Origin: Streptomyces griseiscabiei
GTDB taxonomy: Bacteria > Actinomycetota > Actinomycetes > Streptomycetales > Streptomycetaceae
Direction of reading: 5' to 3'
Assembly (NCBI RefSeq): GCF_020010925.1
Contig: NZ_JAGJBZ010000001.1
Span: 620,001 to 684,000, forward strand
DNA length: 64,000 nucleotides
The notes beneath the pieces were generated by a model. That model was not told the origin of the DNA. It did no database searches and was given only the letters and a program-made list of their open reading frames with translations. Each line of letters opens with the position of its first letter. Positions within the stretch are counted from its first letter, which is position 1. Shown here in pieces: positions 8,062-14,806 of this stretch. The translations under genes were made by a program, and so were the position numbers.

Positions 8062-8919
8062 TCACGCGGCCTGGAGGGCCGGTGTGGTCATGGCGATCTC
8101 GAATTCGACGGGGGTCAGTCGGCCGAGTGCAGCTTGTCTGCGGCGCCGGTGGTAGGTCCTCTCGATCCAGGTCACGATCGCGATCCGCAGTTCCTCGCGG
8201 GTGGTCCAGGTCCGGCGGTCGAGGACGTTCTTCTGCAGCAGGCTGAAGAAGGACTCCATGGCCGCGTTGTCGCCTGCCGCCCCGACCCGCCCTATCGAGC
8301 CGGCCATCCGGTGACGGTCGAGGGCCTGGACGAACTTCCGGGACCGGAACTGCGATCCGCGATCGCTGTGCAGAATGCACCCGTCGACGTGATCGCGTCG
8401 GGCCACGGCGTTGTCCAGAGCGGTCACGGCCAGGCGGGACTTCATCCGCGCGTCGATGGAGTAGCCCACGATCCTGTTGCTGTAGACGTCCTTGACCGCG
8501 CAGAGGTACAACTTCCCTTCACCGGTGGCGTGTTCGGTGATGTCCGCGAGCCATAGCCGGTTCGGGCCGGACGCGGTGAAGTTGCGGCTCACGAGATCGT
8601 CGTGCACCGGCGGGCCGGCCTTCTTGCTCCTGCCGCGCTTCTTCCCGAACACGCTCCACCAGCGGTTGTCCCGGCAGATCCGCCACGCGGTCCGGTCCGC
8701 CATCCCGGCACCGGCACCACGGGCTTCATCGGCAAGGAACCGGTAGCCGAACTCCGGGTCGTCGCGGTGGGCGTCGAACAGCGCGTTCGCGCGGTATGCC
8801 TCCTCCAGCATGGCGTCAGGCACCGGCTTGCCGAGCCAGCGGTAGTAGGGCTGTCTGGCGAGCTTCAGGACCCGGCACGTGACCGCGACGGGCGTCCCGT
8901 CCCCGGCCAGCTCTTTCAC
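8062..8919 (-). CDS. IS3-family transposase OrfB (DDE integrase)
   Basis: 285 aa. A HTH_21-like region lies near the N-terminus (FDAHRDDPEFGYRFLADEAR), and the rve integrase core has the acidic triad in LADITEHATGEG, HSDRGSQFRSRKF and AAMESFFSLLQKNVL. It is probably made as an OrfAB fusion: OrfA ends 4 nt into OrfB (GTGA). A slippery stretch GGGAAAAGG at 8935-8943 would let a -1 shift turn LPGKGSTRS into LPGKRIYPLVKELAG, joining the two frames. The fusion catalyses cut-and-copy transposition of this element. Confidence 0.9.
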   Translation of the reverse strand: MKELAGDGTPVAVTCRVLKLARQPYYRWLGKPVPDAMLEEAYRANALFDAHRDDPEFGYRFLADEARGAGAGMADRTAWRICRDNRWWSVFGKKRGRSKKAGPPVHDDLVSRNFTASGPNRLWLADITEHATGEGKLYLCAVKDVYSNRIVGYSIDARMKSRLAVTALDNAVARRDHVDGCILHSDRGSQFRSRKFVQALDRHRMAGSIGRVGAAGDNAAMESFFSLLQKNVLDRRTWTTREELRIAIVTWIERTYHRRRRQAALGRLTPVEFEIAMTTPALQAA

Positions 8920-9257
8920 GAGCGGGTAGATCCTTTTCCCGGCAGATGCGCCTGCGACAGATAGGCCGCCGCCCGGCGCAGAACCTCGTTCTCCTGCTCC
9001 AACAGCTTGATCCGCCGACGGGCTTCCCGCAGTTCCCCGCTCTCCTGGCTGGTCACTCCGGGCTTGGTCCCGTCATCGATGTCCGCCCTGCGCATCCATT
9101 TCCACAACGTCATCGGGTGGACCCCGAAGCCCTTGGCCACCTGCTCAACGGTCACACCCGGGCCGCGGTTCCTCGCGACCCGCACGACGTCCTCGCGGAA
9201 CTCTTCCGGATAAGGCTTCGGCACAGCGACATCCTTCCCACCCGCCCCACAGGGCAA
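8916..9257 (-). CDS. IS3-family transposase OrfA
   Basis: Up to 113 aa; the likely functional start is the internal GTG giving VAVPKPYPEEFREDVVRVAR. The helix-turn-helix (VTVEQVAKGFGVHPMTLWKW) binds the terminal repeats. The leucine-zipper-like segment EARRRIKLLEQENEVLRRAA allows OrfA/OrfAB assembly. It overlaps orfB by 4 nt, with the probable -1 frameshift signal upstream of its stop. Confidence 0.88.
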   Translation of the reverse strand: MPCGAGGKDVAVPKPYPEEFREDVVRVARNRGPGVTVEQVAKGFGVHPMTLWKWMRRADIDDGTKPGVTSQESGELREARRRIKLLEQENEVLRRAAAYLSQAHLPGKGSTRS

Positions 9258-9559
9258 GCCAGTTCAGATGTCACCCGATCGTGCATCAGACCCGTGCGTC
9301 AACGGTGTCTACCGCTTGATGGTGGACAAGTCTGAGCGGCCCCTCCGGGCCGACGCCAACCGTCTGCCTGCCGCCCCGGTATGGACGCTGCGGCAGGCAG
9401 AAGCCGCTGACCCATGAAGAGGGAACGGTACGGATCCGCGGGACCTGCGCCATCAGCGGTTTGCCCGCCGGGAGGAATGCAGCGCCTGTGGCAGCAACCC
9501 GACTCCATCGGAACCGAGGCAGACCATTTCCCCGGACAGGAATGTCAGCCGCGGCCCGC

Positions 9560-9925
9560 TCAATGGTCTTCCTTGAGGGACGGGCCGTACTGATTGGCAC
9601 CTGGAACGCTGTCCACGGTCATGCCCATGAGGTACAGGACGGGGCCGACGACCGGGATCAGGGCGATCAGCATCCTCCAGCCGGTCCTGCCGGTGTCGTG
9701 CAACCGGCGGACGGAGACGGACAGCATGGGCACGATGAACGGCAGCAGGAGGACGCTCAGCAGCGGGGCCTCTGCCGCCCAGCCGATCCCTCCGATCACG
9801 GCAGTGGCCATCACGTACAGCACTGAGTACCACCAGTACTCCGACCGCCGGGCGCGACCGGAAAACGTGGCGCAGTTCGTGGTGAGACACGTGCGGGACG
9901 CCTCGCTGAACGACATTCTCTGCAT
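9560..9925 (-). CDS. DUF805 family membrane protein
   Basis: 121 aa from ATG 9925 with GAAGGA upstream. DUF805 signature elements are present: FSGRARRSEYWWYSVLYV at the first helix, and VRRLHDTGRTGWRMLIALIP before the last helices. Four hydrophobic helices are predicted. DUF805 proteins are small inner-membrane proteins, common in bacteria and phages, of unknown biochemical function. The gene is in the island, convergent with the IS-interrupted lipoprotein. The unusual N-terminus MQRMSFSEASRTCLTTNCATF may replace the usual WF..LKKY start. Confidence 0.85.
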   Translation of the reverse strand: MQRMSFSEASRTCLTTNCATFSGRARRSEYWWYSVLYVMATAVIGGIGWAAEAPLLSVLLLPFIVPMLSVSVRRLHDTGRTGWRMLIALIPVVGPVLYLMGMTVDSVPGANQYGPSLKEDH

Positions 9926-10112
9926 GATGGTTCCTTCGAATCGATCGGGGTGGGACACAGGCCGGACCGCGAGAGCGGTCACGCGGACAGCGGGAAGACG
10001 GCAGTGTCCTCGCCGGTCGCGGCGGAGCCGACCGGGTCGTGCCCGAGGAAGCCGGACCGGGGTGGTGGCCTGATGGCCTTCGTTCGGCAGCTGCGGTCGT
10101 GGGGTGGCGGTT

Positions 10113-10484
10113 TCAGAAGCTGTACGGGCCGAAGCGGCCCCAGGCCACCAGCGTGGCGAGGATCAGCAGAACGGCGTTGAGGCCGATCGCGGGGAGTTCC
10201 TTCTTGCGCGCGTGATAGGCCGCGGCCAGCAGCATCGTCATGCCAAGGCCGACAGCGGCCAGTGGCGTCAGGGCGGTGGCGATGCCGGTGGCCGCGGGCA
10301 GGATCAGCCCGAGGGCGCCGACGAACTCCACGATGCCGATGAAACGGACGGCGCCGGGCGGGAAGTCGGCCACCCAGGGCAGCTTCTCGACGAGCTTGTC
10401 CTTGGGCTGGGTGGATTTCATGACACCGGCCATGGTGAACAAGACGGCCAGTACGGCCTGCACGATCCACAGGAAGACGCTCAT
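10113..10484 (-). CDS. DoxX family membrane protein
   Basis: 123 aa with four helices. MSVFLWIVQAVLAVLFTMAG opens the protein, then VMKSTQPKDKLVEKLPW, then PPGAVRFIGIVEFVGALGLI, typical of DoxX/DoxD-like proteins. The family is associated with redox or thiol stress, but this member's role is unknown. It is transcribed in the same direction as the SDR gene at 10841-11515, separated by an SDR remnant. DoxX and SDR genes often share TetR control, so it may belong to the regulon of the TetR at 11645. Confidence 0.85.
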   Translation of the reverse strand: MSVFLWIVQAVLAVLFTMAGVMKSTQPKDKLVEKLPWVADFPPGAVRFIGIVEFVGALGLILPAATGIATALTPLAAVGLGMTMLLAAAYHARKKELPAIGLNAVLLILATLVAWGRFGPYSF

Positions 10485-10524
10485 CAGGGTGGAGTCCTTC
10501 GGGACGAGAGTGAGGAGGGGAACG

Positions 10525-10725
10525 GGACGGAGCGGGCGGCTGGCCGAGGAGGCTGCCGCCGGTGGCGTCGAGGGAAGCTCCGGTGATCCACCGCACCCGG
10601 TCGGTGGCGAGGAAGACCACCACGTCGGCGACCTCCGCCGGCTCGCTCAGGCGCTTGAGTGCCGACAGCTGCGACAGCGGCTCGCGCACCTCGGGCAGGT
10701 CCGGGGAAAGGTGCGCGACCTGGCC
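10525..10725 (-). pseudogene. C-terminal fragment of a short-chain dehydrogenase
   Basis: The reverse frame reads PLSQLSALKRLSEPAEVADV, then VVFLATDRVRWITGASLDAT and GGSLL. This is the characteristic last 60 residues of an SDR (R.G.PEE.A.. fLas..a.fvtG). There is no Rossmann N-terminus, catalytic Tyr/Lys or in-frame stop at the expected end, so it is a remnant fused to unrelated sequence. Ends are approximate. Confidence 0.65.
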
Positions 10726-10840
10726 CGGGGGCGACCCCGCGGGAATGCTTGCGGGGCCGCCCCGGGCAGGTGTCGATGACGAAGTGCGCGGCGTAGACGG
10801 CGGGATGCCAGAAGGCCAGCAGGACGGGCGCTGAGGGGCT

Positions 10841-11515
10841 TCAGAGACTGAAGACGAGTTCGGCCTGGTCGCGCTTGGTGGTGTGCAGGTCCCAGTAGAC
10901 CGGGGAGATCTCCTCGGGTTGGGCGGTCGGGAATCCGGGGATCGCCGGCGTGCCGATCGACACGTTGATGGCGACGTGCGCCGCCTGGACACCGGTGCCG
11001 TCCAGCTCCTTGTGCAGGTTGATCACCCAGTTGCGCAGCGCCGCGGCGGCGGCGTTGACGTTGGCGACCTGCGGCACGGGGTCGACGGAGCCGGCGCCGG
11101 TGGTGAACAGCAGGGTGCCCGCACCGGCCTCCCGCATGGCGGGCAGCACCGCACGGGTGGCGTCGATCGCTCCGTAGAGCTGGAACTCCATCTCGTGCTG
11201 CACGTCGGCCGGCTCGGTGGCGCCCGGGGTGGTCATGACGGTCTGGAGGCCGCCGACCGGGGAGTACTCCAGGACGTCGATGGCGCCGAAGTGCGTGGCT
11301 GCGTCCTTGAGTGCCTGGGTGAGGGCGGGGCGGTCGAGGACGTCGGCGGGGAAGGCGGCGGCGGTGATGCCCTCGGCGGCCAGCTCGCCGACAAGGACTT
11401 CGAGCTTGGTACGGCTGCGGGCGATCAGTGCGACGTCGCAGCCGTGAGCGCCGTAGGTGCGGGCGATGGCGAGACCGAGCTGAGGGCCGGCACCGACGAT
11501 GGCGATGGTGGGCAT
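10841..11515 (-). CDS. SDR-family NAD(P)-binding protein, atypical
   Basis: 224 aa from ATG 11515 (MPTIAIVGAGPQLGLAIART) with GAAAGG upstream. The Rossmann motif is GAGPQLGLAIA rather than TGxxxGxG, as in the SDR subgroup with GxGPGxG. The canonical YxxxK catalytic pair is not evident (the region reads LLFTTGAGSVDPVPQVANVN), so it may be an atypical reductase or an NAD(P) sensor. It is divergent from the TetR gene at 11645 across a region with three operator palindromes, which suggests repression by that TetR. Confidence 0.8.
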   Translation of the reverse strand: MPTIAIVGAGPQLGLAIARTYGAHGCDVALIARSRTKLEVLVGELAAEGITAAAFPADVLDRPALTQALKDAATHFGAIDVLEYSPVGGLQTVMTTPGATEPADVQHEMEFQLYGAIDATRAVLPAMREAGAGTLLFTTGAGSVDPVPQVANVNAAAAALRNWVINLHKELDGTGVQAAHVAINVSIGTPAIPGFPTAQPEEISPVYWDLHTTKRDQAELVFSL

Positions 11516-11542
11516 GAGAGAACCTTTCACTGAAGAGGGCGA

Positions 11543-11627
11543 CGGATAGGGCTATCCGTTTCATTTCCGGAAAGCCCTATCCGGTTCACTGCCCACCGTA
11601 ACACGAGAATCGGATAGGGCATTCCGG
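11543..11627. promoter_or_regulatory. Three TetR-type operator palindromes between SDR and tetR
   Basis: CGGATAGGGCTATCCG (11543-11558) is a perfect palindrome apart from its central GG. CCGGAAAGCCCTATCCGG (11567-11584) and CGGATAGGGCATTCCGG (11611-11627, reverse orientation) share the core CCGGAWWGCCCTATCCG. They fill the 129-nt divergent promoter region and probably bind the TetR encoded at 11645. Confidence 0.75.
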
Positions 11628-11644
11628 TTTGCTAGTCTGACGTC

Positions 11645-12358
11645 ATGAGCCCCCGAGACCCGCACACCGAAGCCAGCGCCGACGCGACTGTTTCCGCAGG
11701 TCAGTCCAAGCGCAGCGACGCGGAGCGCAACCGGGGGCGGATCATCGCCGCCGCGCGCACCGTCTTCGGGCGCGACGGGCTGAACGCGTCGATGGCCTCA
11801 GTCGCGCGGGAGACCGGGGTCGGGATCGCCACCCTCTTCCGCCACTTCCCCCGCAAGGAGGACCTGCTCGCCGCGGTCTTCGCCGACCGTATGAAGGCGT
11901 ACGCGCTGGCCACCGACGCAGCCCTGGCCGATCCGGACCCGTGGCACGGCTTCACCGACTACATCGAGACCGTCTGCGCGATGCAGGCCGCCGACCGAGG
12001 CTTCGCCGACATCCTGACCATGAACTTCCCGGGCGTTCCGGAGCTGGAGAGATATCACGCTCAGGCGTACGAGGGCTTCCTCGAACTCATCGGCCGCGCC
12101 AAGAACAGCGGGCAGTTGCGCGAAGACTTCACCAGCCGCGATCTCGTGCTGCTGCTGATGGCCAACGCCGGAGTCCTCAGCGCCACTGCCGATGCCGCCC
12201 CGGACGCCTGGCGCCGCCTGGTCGCCTGGATGATCCAGTCCTTCCAGGCCCCGGCCCGCGGCCCGCTGCCGGACCCGCCGGAAGACGCTGCGCTGTACGA
12301 GGCCATGCGCCGCGCCAGCCAGAGCGCCACCGCCCCCGAGGCGGGAAAGCGACGCTGA
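11645..12358 (+). CDS. TetR-family regulator of the SDR module
   Basis: 237 aa. The HTH is NRGRIIAAARTVFGRDGLNA then SMASVARETGVGIATLFRHF (about 28-75), and the C-terminal domain follows the SbtR-like pattern (DFTSRDLVLLLMANAGVLSA). ATG start at 11645, immediately downstream of the third operator. It probably represses itself and the divergent SDR gene. Inside the tRNA-bounded island but with normal high-GC codon use, so it may have arrived later than the conjugative backbone. Confidence 0.9.
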   Translation: MSPRDPHTEASADATVSAGQSKRSDAERNRGRIIAAARTVFGRDGLNASMASVARETGVGIATLFRHFPRKEDLLAAVFADRMKAYALATDAALADPDPWHGFTDYIETVCAMQAADRGFADILTMNFPGVPELERYHAQAYEGFLELIGRAKNSGQLREDFTSRDLVLLLMANAGVLSATADAAPDAWRRLVAWMIQSFQAPARGPLPDPPEDAALYEAMRRASQSATAPEAGKRR

Positions 12359-12482
12359 ACCAGCGACCGGCGGGACAGGGCGACCGTGATGAGGCCGTAC
12401 AACGGCGTGGTCTTGCCGGTGGTCGGATCCGCTTGGCAACCTCACAGAACATCAACCATTCCGCACGTTCGCATAACCGGGA

Positions 12483-13139
12483 TCACCAGTACTCGGCCAC
12501 TGCGGAGGTCTGCCGCGGCTGTCCGTCGGCCGAACGGAAGTCGAGTGTGCCGACCTGCGCTTCGGCGTCCAGGCAGTCGCGGAGCCGGTCGAAGAAGGGT
12601 CCGCGGTCGATGGCGAAGCCGGCGGCGACGATGTCGGCGAACTCCGGCATCTGGGGAAGTTCGGTGCCGATCAGACGGGACAGCGCTGCCGTGCCCGGCC
12701 GCGGGACCAGACAGGCGCAGTCGCGGCCGATGTGGTCCAGACCGTAGCGGGCATCGCCGGGCGGGGGCGGTTCGGCGTACTGCACGTCCAGTTGCCACTG
12801 TTCGGAGGTGACGGCCGCGAACAGCGCGGCTTTGGAGGGATACCGCCTGAAGAGAGTGCCGGTGGAGGCGCGGGCCTCCTTGGCGGTCTGGGCCAGGGAG
12901 GTCTTGTCGTATCCGCGGGCGAGGAAGAGGTCGCGGGCGGCGCGGATGATGCGCGCGCGGTGCGCAGAAGGCGGCGCCCCTGGCCCGGATGGCTGTCGCC
13001 GGTCGTCAGGGCGGTCTGGCTCAGGGAGCCGCTGAACAGAACCAGATCCTCGGCGGTGAGATCGGGGCGCAGCAGGCCGTCGTTCGTCACGAACCTCGCC
13101 CGGCTCGCGATCGCGGGCGGCCGACGTCCGACTGTCCAC
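12483..13139 (-). pseudogene. TetR-family regulator with disrupted N-terminus
   Basis: Clear TetR sequence runs from 12968 downward: SAHRARIIRAARDLFLARGY, then TGTLFRRYPSKAALFAAV, ending SADGQPRQTSAVAEYW. No ATG/GTG/TTG lies just before it in frame. The nearest in-frame GTG (13139) would add about 57 low-complexity residues. In the overlapping frame, 12970-13110 reads TNDGLLRPDLTAEDLVLFSG, the C-terminus of another TetR. The two genes therefore seem fused by deletion. It is likely non-functional, although a leaderless or unusual start cannot be excluded. Confidence 0.6.
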
Positions 13140-13170
13140 ATCCCGCGATCCCCAGACCCCGGCGGAGACG

Positions 13171-13318
13171 GTGGACGAGCTCGGCCGACGAGCCCGCGCC
13201 GCGACACCCGAGGAGGCTGCCCGTGCCGGTGACCGGGTCGTGGTGAGCATCCCGCCGGCCCTACCGGGAGCTTCCCGCCCCCGCACTGTCGGACAAGGTC
13301 CTGCTCGACATCGGGGCG
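13171..13318 (+). pseudogene. Fragment of an NADPH-F420 oxidoreductase-like protein
   Basis: One forward frame reads VDELGRRARAATPEEAARAG then DRVVVSIPPA. After a frameshift near 13260 another continues YRELPAPALSDKVLLDIGAS. Together this matches the middle of NADP/F420 reductases (..AADVVVLSIPxxAYRELP..GKVVLDT..). Both ends are missing. Confidence 0.55.
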
Positions 13319-13413
13319 TCCATGACGCGCCGTACGACGAACCCGACGACGGCCGCGTCGAGCCACATCACGTCGTCGGCGATCACCAGCAGCACGCGCT
13401 CGGCGGCCCTGGG
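13319..13413 (-). pseudogene. Walker-B fragment of a LuxR/AAA-type regulator
   Basis: The reverse frame gives RVLLVIADDVMWLDAAVVGF then VVRRVMD, the Walker-B segment of large LuxR-family (LAL) regulators. It abuts the F420-reductase fragment on the other strand. No other domains remain. Confidence 0.45.
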
Positions 13414-13843
13414 CAGCGCACCACGTCTCGCCTCAGCGGTAGGCGTCGCCGCCCCGGGAGGAACGGGATGAGCAGGAAGACCGGCAGCCGTATGCAGGGA
13501 GCCGGCCCGGCCCGGCCGCCCCGTCTGTCGGTCCTCTCTGGGGCCGGTTCCAGTACGGGCTGTTTTCGCGTCCCAACTCGGACGGCACGCCATTCGGACT
13601 GCGTCCGTGCCCCGCCGGCCCGGCAGGCCCGCCCACTCGAAGGTCCCTGGGCAGCGCTTCTGATTCCTCGTGTCCAGCCTGTGTCCAGAATCCGGAGCCC
13701 GGGCCTGGCACATGCCCCCGCAGAAACCTCACACCGACCACAACGGAGCCGAACTCACGCGCGGCAGATTCAGTCCGTTCAGGCACAGTTGACGATCCGA
13801 CAGGGCAAATTGAACGTTTCGGCAGGTCAGAGACCTGCTGAAG
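13414..13843. other. Gene-free stretch next to the tRNA boundary
   Basis: About 430 nt without a convincing gene. Open frames on both strands lack codon bias or family resemblance. It contains a direct TGTCCAG doublet (13670-13690) and AT-richer sequence just before the tRNA 3' end, where an integrase or att-flanking region of the lost element would be expected. No integrase fragment could be recognised. Confidence 0.4.
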
Positions 13844-13917
13844 TGGGGCGGGTGGGACTCGAACCCACGGCCGACGGATTATGAGTCCGCTGCTCTAACC
13901 GGCTGAGCTACCGCCCC
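13844..13917 (-). tRNA. tRNA with CAT anticodon (Met or Ile2)
   Basis: 74 nt, reading GGGGCGGTAGCTCAGCCGG.. on the minus strand. The acceptor pair is GGGGCGG/CCGCCCC, the D-arm AGCTCAGCCGGTTAGAGC, the anticodon loop CTCATAA (anticodon CAT, complement of 13881-13883), the T-loop GGGTTCGAGTCCC and the discriminator A. CCA is not encoded. Elongator tRNA-Met and lysidine-modified tRNA-Ile2 share this anticodon and are not separated here. Its 3' half recurs at 3457-3492. Confidence 0.95.
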
Positions 13918-14063
13918 GTACGGCGTGTCGCGTACATGTGTGCGCGCCGTCTGCCGCAGCATAGCCGCTCATACGATCTCCTGCTTCGGATGGTCGGCCT
14001 TCGCATGCGCTTCTTGACCTTGAGGACTTCGGCGGCGCGCACGCGGTTCCCCCGGACATGAAA

Positions 14064-14084
14064 AAGGACCCCGACGGGGTCCTT
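14064..14084 (-). terminator. Rho-independent terminator of the tRNA-Asn genes
   Basis: Read on the minus strand: AAGGACCCC, loop GTC, GGGGTCCTT, followed by TTT. A 9-bp stem with a T-run lies 10 nt beyond the 3' end of the first tRNA-Asn. Confidence 0.85.
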
Positions 14085-14093
14085 CTTCGTCTG

Positions 14094-14166
14094 CTCTCCC
14101 GACTGGACTCGAACCAGTAACCTGCCGGTTAACAGCCGGCTGCTCTGCCAATTGAGCTACGGAAGA
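14094..14166 (-). tRNA. tRNA-Asn (GTT), copy 1
   Basis: 73 nt. Acceptor TCTTCCG/CGGGAGA has one T-G wobble; the anticodon loop is CTGTTAA (GTT) and the discriminator G. The body is identical to copy 2, 6 nt away, but the acceptor stem differs (TCTTCCG rather than TCCTCCG) with partial compensation. Confidence 0.95.
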
Positions 14167-14172
14167 TCGAAG

Positions 14173-14245
14173 CTCCCCCGACTGGACTCGAACCAGTAAC
14201 CTGCCGGTTAACAGCCGGCTGCTCTGCCAATTGAGCTACGGAGGA
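14173..14245 (-). tRNA. tRNA-Asn (GTT), copy 2
   Basis: 73 nt. Acceptor TCCTCCG/CGGGGGA contains one T-G pair; the anticodon is GTT (14210-14212 complement) and the T-arm CTGGTTCGAGTCCAG. It is first in a tandem co-transcribed pair ending at the terminator 14064-14084. CCA is not encoded. Confidence 0.95.
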
Positions 14246-14431
14246 TTGCCTCGCCGCATCGAACGTACCTCCCTGGGTATTCGCCAGGGGGCGTGCGCTC
14301 GCTGCGACACATACATTAGCGCAAGCAGGGGGGTGCTCCGCCAATCGGTATCCCCCGCGCCCGTCGCCCCCCGCGGGGCGGCGCAAGGCTTCGAGGCAGA
14401 CGTACGCAGACGTAAGGGAAGGGTGGCCGCC

Positions 14432-14737
14432 ATGCGTTACCGGCTCACGTTCTTTGCCGGACTGGCCCTGGGTTACGTGCTCGGCACACGGGCCGGGCGC
14501 GAACGCTACGAGCAGTTGAAGAAGTCGGCACGGCAGGTCGCGCAGAACCCGGCCGTGCGCAACACCGCGGAGTCGGCCGCCCAGCAGGGGCGCGTCTACG
14601 CCGGCAAGGCGTACCACGTGGTGAGCGAGCGGGTCGGGGACCGGATGCCCGACCTGGTGGCCGAGCGGGTCCGCTCGCTGCGCGAACGCAATGCGAACGG
14701 ATCGGCCGGAGACGACTGGGGCACCAGCAATACATAG
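14432..14737 (+). CDS. YtxH-like small protein
   Basis: 101 aa from ATG 14432 with AAGGG upstream. MRYRLTFFAGLALGYVLGTR opens with one glycine-rich membrane helix ending in AGRERYEQ, the YtxH-type signature. A helical, charged cytoplasmic tail follows (LKKSARQVAQNPAVRNTAES). The tail is likely a coiled coil with repeated Ala and Arg/Glu. YtxH-like proteins are linked to general stress in Gram-positive bacteria, but the biochemical role is unknown. Confidence 0.75.
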   Translation: MRYRLTFFAGLALGYVLGTRAGRERYEQLKKSARQVAQNPAVRNTAESAAQQGRVYAGKAYHVVSERVGDRMPDLVAERVRSLRERNANGSAGDDWGTSNT

Positions 14738-14806
14738 GGACCACATCCGGGCGACCGGACCGGCTCGCGGTGCTCCCACCCCTTCCCGTGCGGCAGAATT
14801 TCTGCC

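Larger units (their letters stand above)
8030..9293 (-). mobile_element. IS3-family insertion sequence, 1264 bp, GTG target duplication
   Basis: Terminal inverted repeats lie at 8030-8054 and 9269-9293 (25 bp, few mismatches: GGGTCTGATGCAGGTTCGGG against GGGTCTGATGCACGATCGGG, both ending TGACA). They are flanked by a 3-bp direct repeat GTG. Two overlapping reverse-strand genes encode orfA (HTH) and orfB (DDE integrase), the classical IS3 layout. All parts look intact, so the copy may be recent and potentially active. Confidence 0.92.
7704..9417 (+). pseudogene. Lipoprotein gene interrupted by the IS3-family element
   Basis: The 5' part (7704-8029) encodes a signal peptide with lipobox ITGC (MHIRATAILAVSLLAAITGC), a Pro/Ser-rich tether and a strand-rich start (HSVRDVDGVTYDS). 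The IS occupies 8030-9293 and duplicated GTG (8027-8029 and 9294-9296). Removing the IS and one GTG joins the frames exactly as ALEIKVCVNGVYRLMVDKSE, ending at the TGA 9415-9417, a 148-residue protein. The beta pattern recalls DUF4352-like lipoproteins, but that is tentative. Before the insertion the gene was intact; now it would make a truncated fusion. Confidence 0.75.
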
